From positions 1 to 8,649 of the forward strand of contig JASIBM010000018.1 of the NCBI GenBank assembly GCA_030045175.1: a DNA stretch of 8,649 bases, given 5' to 3'. A program made the translations under genes and the position numbers. This document shows, piece by piece, positions 5,106 through 8,649 of this stretch; position 1 is the first letter of the stretch, and each line of letters opens with the position of its first letter. This DNA comes from Streptosporangiaceae bacterium (GTDB lineage Bacteria; Actinomycetota; Actinomycetes; Streptosporangiales; Streptosporangiaceae). Under the pieces are notes generated by a model. It saw nothing but the letters and a program-made list of their open reading frames with translations. It did no database searches and had not been told where the DNA came from.

Positions 5106-6506
5106 TCAGCTGCGGGGGGCCTTGGCGGGTCGTCCCCCCTGGTCAGCGCCGCGGCTAGGCCGAAGGCGCGGTGCGGCGGGCACCTCGATCGCCACGGTAA
5201 GGCCGCCGCCTGGCGTCTGGGTGATCTCGGCCCCGCCGCCGCTTGACGTGGCGAGCCGGTGCACGATCGAAAGCCCCAGGCCAGTGCCTCCTGGCGTGGT
5301 GGTGCTGACGTAGCGGCGGAACGCGGCCCTGCGCTGCTGCTCGTTCATGCCCGGGCCGTCGTCGGACACCACGATCCGCACGCGTTGGTCCGCCCCGATG
5401 GCGCTGACCTCGATGTGCCCGCCGGGAGGCACCGCTTCGAGCGCGTTTGCCAGCAGGTTGTCGAGCATCTGCTCTAGGTGCCCCTCGGGAATCCTTGCGG
5501 TAAGCGGCTCGCTGACCCACGAGGTGAGATTGACCGACTTCTCATCCGCGGCAGGCCGCCAGGCCGCGTCCCTGTCCTTGATCACGGCTTCTACCGGGAC
5601 GAGGATGGCTGGCGCTGTGGCGTTCTCCGCCCTGGCCACCGCAAGCAGGCCGTCAACCATCCGCGACAGCCTGGCGACTTCCTCCTGGGCACCGCCAAGC
5701 TCGTCGCCGACCTGCGCTGGCACCTCCTGCGCCAGCACGTCGAGGCGCAGCCGCAGCGCGGTGAGCGGCGTGCGCAGCTGGTGCGACACGTCGGCCATCA
5801 TCGCCTGATTCCCGTGCACCAGGGCCTCGAGCCGCGCCGCCATCTGGTTGAAGTTGCTTGCCAGCCTGCGCACCTCGAGCGGGCCTGCCTCGACAGCCGC
5901 ACGGGCGTCGAGCCGGCCGTCGCCCAGTAGTTGCGCCGCGTCCTCGAGCGCGCCGAGCGGCCTGCCAACCCAGCGGGCCAGCGTGGCCGCGATCAGCGTG
6001 GCGGCGAGCAGGCCGGCGATCGACACCAGCGTGATCCACGCCCATAGCTCGGCGACCCGCCGATCCACGCTCTGGGTGGACCTGGACAAGGCAACGACGC
6101 CCACCGGCCTGGCCACGTCGGCGTCGAGTATCGGCTGCACCTCGAGCAGCCGGTCCTCGGATGGGTACGCGGACGTCGAGTGACCTGCCAGGGAACTCGC
6201 GATCAGGCCCGCCGACACCCCTGGGATCGCCCTGGTGCCAGCCACCCACCGTCCCGCGGCGTCGTACACGGACACCAGGTTGCCCTGCCGCTGCAGGCCG
6301 GCGATCGACCTGGTCAGGCCTGGCCCGGTGACGTGGTCATCCAGGTACTCCTCGGCGAGGCTGGCCTCCCTGGCGGTCGTCGCGGCGGTCATGTCCTGGA
6401 AGTCACGCCTGTCCTGTCCGGCCGTGGTCAGCCCGAGCGGGATCGCGACGGCGCCGAGCAGCACCGCGATCAGGGCGATGACAATGAGCGCGATCCGCCG
6501 CGCCAA
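5106..6506 (-). CDS. Membrane sensor histidine kinase (HAMP-HisKA-HATPase)
   Basis: 466 residues. The start is a TTG at 6506, chosen for the strong GGAGGT (6517-6512) placed about 5 nt before it and because it yields an N-terminal membrane helix. Domains: TM1 at about 5-27; an extracytoplasmic sensor region at 30-150; TM2 at 154-176; HAMP at about 177-230; HisKA with phospho-acceptor His242 in SHQLRTPL; N-box with Asn350 and Asn354 (DNLLANALEA); DDGPGM (382-387); and the glycine box GGTGLGLS (406-413). The residue after the His is Gln where Glu is the classical choice, a variant that may alter phosphatase activity. The short sensor domain has no cysteine and no recognised ligand pocket, so the signal is unknown. 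It lies downstream of the response-regulator gene on the same strand and directly upstream of the redox block, suggesting control of that block. The C-terminal about 25 residues are disordered (Arg/Pro/Gly). Confidence 0.95.
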   Translation of the reverse strand: MARRIALIVIALIAVLLGAVAIPLGLTTAGQDRRDFQDMTAATTAREASLAEEYLDDHVTGPGLTRSIAGLQRQGNLVSVYDAAGRWVAGTRAIPGVSAGLIASSLAGHSTSAYPSEDRLLEVQPILDADVARPVGVVALSRSTQSVDRRVAELWAWITLVSIAGLLAATLIAATLARWVGRPLGALEDAAQLLGDGRLDARAAVEAGPLEVRRLASNFNQMAARLEALVHGNQAMMADVSHQLRTPLTALRLRLDVLAQEVPAQVGDELGGAQEEVARLSRMVDGLLAVARAENATAPAILVPVEAVIKDRDAAWRPAADEKSVNLTSWVSEPLTARIPEGHLEQMLDNLLANALEAVPPGGHIEVSAIGADQRVRIVVSDDGPGMNEQQRRAAFRRYVSTTTPGGTGLGLSIVHRLATSSGGGAEITQTPGGGLTVAIEVPAAPRLRPSRGADQGGRPAKAPRS

Positions 6507-6523
6507 TTAAGACCTCCAACACC

Positions 6524-6552
6524 ATTGTGAACAGGCCGTTCCCGCCGGGCAA
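6524..6552 (-). promoter_or_regulatory. Candidate internal promoter ahead of the histidine kinase
   Basis: On the - strand, TTGCCC (6552-6547) and CACAAT (6529-6524) are separated by exactly 17 bp, each matching 4 of 6 consensus bases. A start about 7 nt on would leave a roughly 10-nt leader holding the GGAGGT site. The gap between regulator and kinase (104 nt) is large for a two-component pair, which makes a separate promoter reasonable, but the match is modest. Confidence 0.3.
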
Positions 6553-6578
6553 GCCGCACGAACTGGACCGCGCCGGGC

Positions 6579-6622
6579 GGGATGGTCGCTAGACCTCGGC
6601 GGGATGGTAGTTAGACCTCGCC
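6579..6622. repeat. 22-bp tandem duplication at the 3' end of the response-regulator gene
   Basis: Positions 6579-6600 and 6601-6622 match at 19 of 22 bases. On the - strand, the first-read copy encodes the regulator's last residues (GEV) and its TAA. The second copy, just beyond, repeats GAGGTCTA and so carries a second in-frame stop (TAG). It is a recent-looking local duplication with no clear function. Confidence 0.75.
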
Positions 6623-7306
6623 GAGCCTGAAGCCGCGACCATAGACGGTCTCGATCAGGCCAGGAACGCCGAGCTTTTTGCGCAGCGCAGCCACGTGCAC
6701 GTCGAGGACCTTGGTGGGGCCATACCAGTGCGAGTCCCAGGCGGCCTCGAGCACCTCCTGCCTGCTGACCACGCGGCCGGGGTCGACCGCCAGGCACTCG
6801 AGTATGTCGAACTCCTTGGGGGTGAGCGCAACCTCGTGGCCGCGCATGGTCACCTTCTTGGCCCGCAGGTCCACGGTCAGCGGGCCGTGCCTGACCACGT
6901 CGCCGCCCGGCTTGACCCGCCGCAGCACGGCCCTGATCCTGGCCTGCAGCTCGGCCAGCCCGAACGGCTTGACCAGGTAGTCGTCGGCGCCCGCGTCCAG
7001 CGCGTTGACCCGGTCGGATTCCTCGCCGTACGCGGTGACCACGATGATCGCGGTGCCGGACCGCTCCCGCAGCTTCCTGCACACGCTGACGCCGTCGCCA
7101 TCGGGCAGCTCAAGATCAAGCAGCACCACATCAGGAACGCTGTGCGCCAGCGCCTCCCCAGCCGTCGTCACGTGATCGACCCGGTACCCGCCCCTGGTAA
7201 GCCCCCGCACAAGCTGAGTCGCGATGCCAATGTCGTCTTCGACGACGAGCACGCTAGTCCCCGAGCCCGAAGCCGCAGGCCCAGGCGCGGCAGTGGGTGC
7301 AGTCAT
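6611..7306 (-). CDS. OmpR/PhoB-family response regulator
   Basis: 231 residues from the ATG at 7306; the frame stays open to 7348, but the ATG matches the family's N-terminus better and fits a leaderless start. Receiver domain at about 17-130: acidic pair Asp24/Asp25, phospho-acceptor Asp64 (LLDLELPDG), Thr91 (VVTAYGEE) and Lys113 (LVKPF). Winged-helix DNA-binding domain at about 138-231: LTPKEFDILECL (161-172), the recognition-helix region with KVLDVHVAALRKKLG (199-213) and the closing hairpin VYGRGFRL (221-228). All catalytic residues are present, so it should be phosphorylated normally, most likely by the kinase encoded 104 nt downstream. Regulators of this family bind 11-bp-spaced direct repeats; such an array stands ahead of the redox operon at 4987-5030. 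An extra 10 to 15 Ala/Pro/Ser residues precede the receiver domain. Confidence 0.96.
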   Translation of the reverse strand: MTAPTAAPGPAASGSGTSVLVVEDDIGIATQLVRGLTRGGYRVDHVTTAGEALAHSVPDVVLLDLELPDGDGVSVCRKLRERSGTAIIVVTAYGEESDRVNALDAGADDYLVKPFGLAELQARIRAVLRRVKPGGDVVRHGPLTVDLRAKKVTMRGHEVALTPKEFDILECLAVDPGRVVSRQEVLEAAWDSHWYGPTKVLDVHVAALRKKLGVPGLIETVYGRGFRLGEV

Positions 7307-7312
7307 GCCACA

Positions 7313-7318
7313 GAGATT
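7313..7318 (-). promoter_or_regulatory. -10 element placed for a leaderless response-regulator mRNA
   Basis: TAATCT on the - strand (7318-7313) fits the actinobacterial TANNNT -10 pattern. It is followed by 7 nt and then the ATG at 7306, so transcription would start at or next to the A of the start codon. No Shine-Dalgarno sequence precedes that ATG, in agreement with a leaderless transcript. No good -35 was seen. Confidence 0.45.
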
Positions 7319-7356
7319 AGGTCGAGCCAACGAGCCGGGCCACCGCACCGGCCGGT

Positions 7357-8649
7357 TCAGGCGCCGTCCGGGGAGAAGGCTACGCCCCAGACCGAGCTGT
7401 CATGGCCGGTGAGGGTGGTCTGGAGCTGGCCGGTTGACGTGTCCCAGATCCGTGCGGTCTTGTCTTGGGAGGTGGTGGCGACCAGGGTGCCTTCGGGGGA
7501 GAACGCGACACCATAGACCACGCCTTCGTGGCCAGTGAGGGTGGTGTGGAGGGCGCCGGTGGCGGTGCCCCAGATCCGCGCAGTCCCGTCGTGAGAGGTG
7601 GTGGCGATGAGGGTGCCGTCGGGGGAGAACGCGACGCCCCGGACCCTACCCTGGTGGCCGGTGAGGGTCTGGCGTGGCGTGCCGGGGGCGGTGTTCCAGA
7701 TCCGGGCGGTCTTGTCTGAGGATGTGGTGGCGATGAGGGTGCCGTCGGGGGAGAACGCCACGCGGAGAACCCAGTCCTCGTGACCTTTGAGGGTGGTGCG
7801 GAGGGCGCCGGTGGCGGTGTTCCAGATCCGGATGGTCTTGTCCTGGGAGGTGGTGGCGATGAGGGTGCCGTCGGGGGAGAACGCCACGCCGCTGACTTCA
7901 CCGCCGTGGCCTTTAAGTGTGGTGCGGAGCTTGCCAGTGATGGTGTTCCAGATCCGGGCGGTCTTGTCTTGGGAGGTGGTGGCGATGAGGGTGCCGTCGG
8001 GGGAGAACGCCACGCTCCAGACCGAGCCGTCATGGCCGGTGAGGGTCTGGCGTGGCGCGCCGGTGGCCGTGCTCCAGATCCGCGCGGTCTTGTCGTTGGA
8101 GGCGGTGGCGATGAGGGTGCCATCGGGGGAGAACGCTATGCCGCCCACCCCGCCGCCGTGGCCAATGAGGGTGGTGCGGAGCGTTCCGGTGGCCGTGTCC
8201 CAGATCCGCGCGGTCTTGTCGGCGGAACCGGTGACGATCAGCTTCCCGCCCCGCGACCGCGTGCCCGGTTCCTGGCGCGGTGTCGGCTCGATAGCCCCGC
8301 GCCCGGCCGTGAACTCGGAGTCAGCGATGATCGGTGGCCGCCTGCCGATCGTGGTCGGGCCGCGGTCGGCCTGTTCCTGCCCGGTGTCGTCGTCCTGGAC
8401 GGCTTGGAGGATTTCGCGGCTGGCGGCGGCGACCTGCGGGCGATCCTCCTCGGCTACCTGCTCCAGCGCCTCCCACGCGGCCAGAGCCAGCGCCAGGTCT
8501 GGCCCGATCAGTAGCTCGCCGAGCGCGCGTACCGCGCCGATTCGCACGTGCATGCTCCGGTTGTCCAGTCCAGCGCTGATGTGCTCGGGCAGCGGCGCCG
8601 GGGTGATCACCTTTCCGGCTGGGCTGCGGGCGAGCACGATCGAGCCTTC
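7357..8649 (-). CDS. HEAT-like/WD40 repeat protein, C-terminal part (5' end beyond window)
   Basis: 430 visible residues; the frame is open through the right edge. A GTG at 8637, with GAAGG a few bases upstream, could be a start, but the sequence before it still reads as protein, so I treat the gene as 5'-partial. Visible residues 23-85 form a helical HEAT-like stretch (HVRIGAVRALGELL, then ALEQVAEEDRPQVAAASREIL). A charged linker follows to about 135. Then come exactly seven WD40 repeats of 42 residues each, with the pattern TLIATTSxDKTARIWNTATG, xLRTTLxGH, then xxxVxxVAFSPDG. The gene stops one residue after the seventh unit, giving a closed seven-bladed propeller. Repeats vary mainly just after GH and around the next Val, on the presumed binding face. 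Such propellers in actinomycetes often follow kinase, caspase-like, NACHT/STAND or other signalling domains; which one, if any, lies outside this window. It ends 50 nt before the response-regulator start. Confidence 0.92.
   Translation of the reverse strand, partial: EGSIVLARSPAGKVITPAPLPEHISAGLDNRSMHVRIGAVRALGELLIGPDLALALAAWEALEQVAEEDRPQVAAASREILQAVQDDDTGQEQADRGPTTIGRRPPIIADSEFTAGRGAIEPTPRQEPGTRSRGGKLIVTGSADKTARIWDTATGTLRTTLIGHGGGVGGIAFSPDGTLIATASNDKTARIWSTATGAPRQTLTGHDGSVWSVAFSPDGTLIATTSQDKTARIWNTITGKLRTTLKGHGGEVSGVAFSPDGTLIATTSQDKTIRIWNTATGALRTTLKGHEDWVLRVAFSPDGTLIATTSSDKTARIWNTAPGTPRQTLTGHQGRVRGVAFSPDGTLIATTSHDGTARIWGTATGALHTTLTGHEGVVYGVAFSPEGTLVATTSQDKTARIWDTSTGQLQTTLTGHDSSVWGVAFSPDGA
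7360..8241 (-). repeat. Seven tandem 126-bp repeats encoding the WD40 blades
   Basis: Seven units of exactly 126 bp with no insertions or deletions. The GTC/ATC/TTC codon of the SPDG/SPEG-encoding block falls at 7366, 7492, 7618, 7744, 7870, 7996 and 8122. The blocks AGATCCGNGCGGTCTTGTC and GTGCCGTCGGGGGAGAACGC recur almost unchanged at the DNA level, including synonymous positions. This points to recent amplification or ongoing gene conversion among units. Confidence 0.93.

Noticed and set aside
7327..7356. Terminator between the WD40 and response-regulator genes
   Set aside because: Only short GC-rich palindromes (ACCGGCCGGT, GGCC/GGCC) are present, with no extended stem or T-tract; I could not support a terminator call.
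7380..8123. Pro/Ser-rich repetitive open frame on the - strand over the WD40 array
   Set aside because: It is the frame-shifted shadow of the 126-bp repeats; a period divisible by three keeps all frames open.
7360..8241. CRISPR or other non-coding repeat array
   Set aside because: The units are 126 bp, in frame, and encode canonical WD40 blades without spacers.

Overview
The window is high-GC DNA with strong G/C bias at third codon positions. It has GTG and TTG starts, stop/start overlaps, a probable leaderless gene and actinobacterial-type protein families. This suggests a soil-type actinomycete (Actinomycetota); I cannot name a genus. No tRNA, rRNA, CRISPR array or transposase was seen.

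Layout. (1) Positions 2-520, + strand: the C-terminal third of an aldehyde dehydrogenase, cut by the window edge, converging on the next gene across a hairpin (545-582). (2) Positions 4934 down to 611, - strand: a tightly packed five-gene block. In transcription order it holds a small membrane-anchored Gly/Ser-rich protein (4560-4934), a ferric-reductase/NOX-like di-heme membrane protein (3511-4563), a stand-alone NuoF-like FMN/Fe-S/SLBB flavoprotein (2138-3511), a [3Fe-4S]-type ferredoxin (1794-2138) and a secreted seven-bladed beta-propeller protein (611-1774). The first three junctions are stop/start overlaps (GTGA, TGATG, TGATG); the last is a 19-nt gap. (3) Positions 4935-5105: an AT-rich patch in otherwise GC-rich DNA, carrying four 11-bp direct repeats, two of which form a 21-bp near-palindrome. 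This is a likely operator for the block. (4) Positions 7306 down to 5106, - strand: an OmpR/PhoB-type response regulator and its membrane histidine kinase. (5) Positions 7357-8649, - strand: the C-terminal part of a HEAT-like/WD40 protein with seven near-identical 42-residue repeats, open at the window edge.

Working model. The block looks like a transmembrane electron-export chain: NAD(P)H -> FMN and Fe-S of the NuoF-like protein -> ferredoxin -> two b hemes across the membrane -> an acceptor outside the cytoplasmic membrane. The membrane subunit keeps the NOX/ferric-reductase heme-ligand spacing (His pairs 14 and 13 residues apart). It lacks the fused cytoplasmic FAD/NAD(P)H domain, and an extra last helix appears to place a beta-rich C-terminal domain outside the cell. 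The separate NuoF-like protein plus ferredoxin would replace the missing dehydrogenase domain. The adjacent two-component system and the 11-bp repeats suggest signal-dependent expression. The final acceptor, and the roles of the propeller and the Gly/Ser-rich protein, are unknown. This module is the best candidate in the window for a little-described system.
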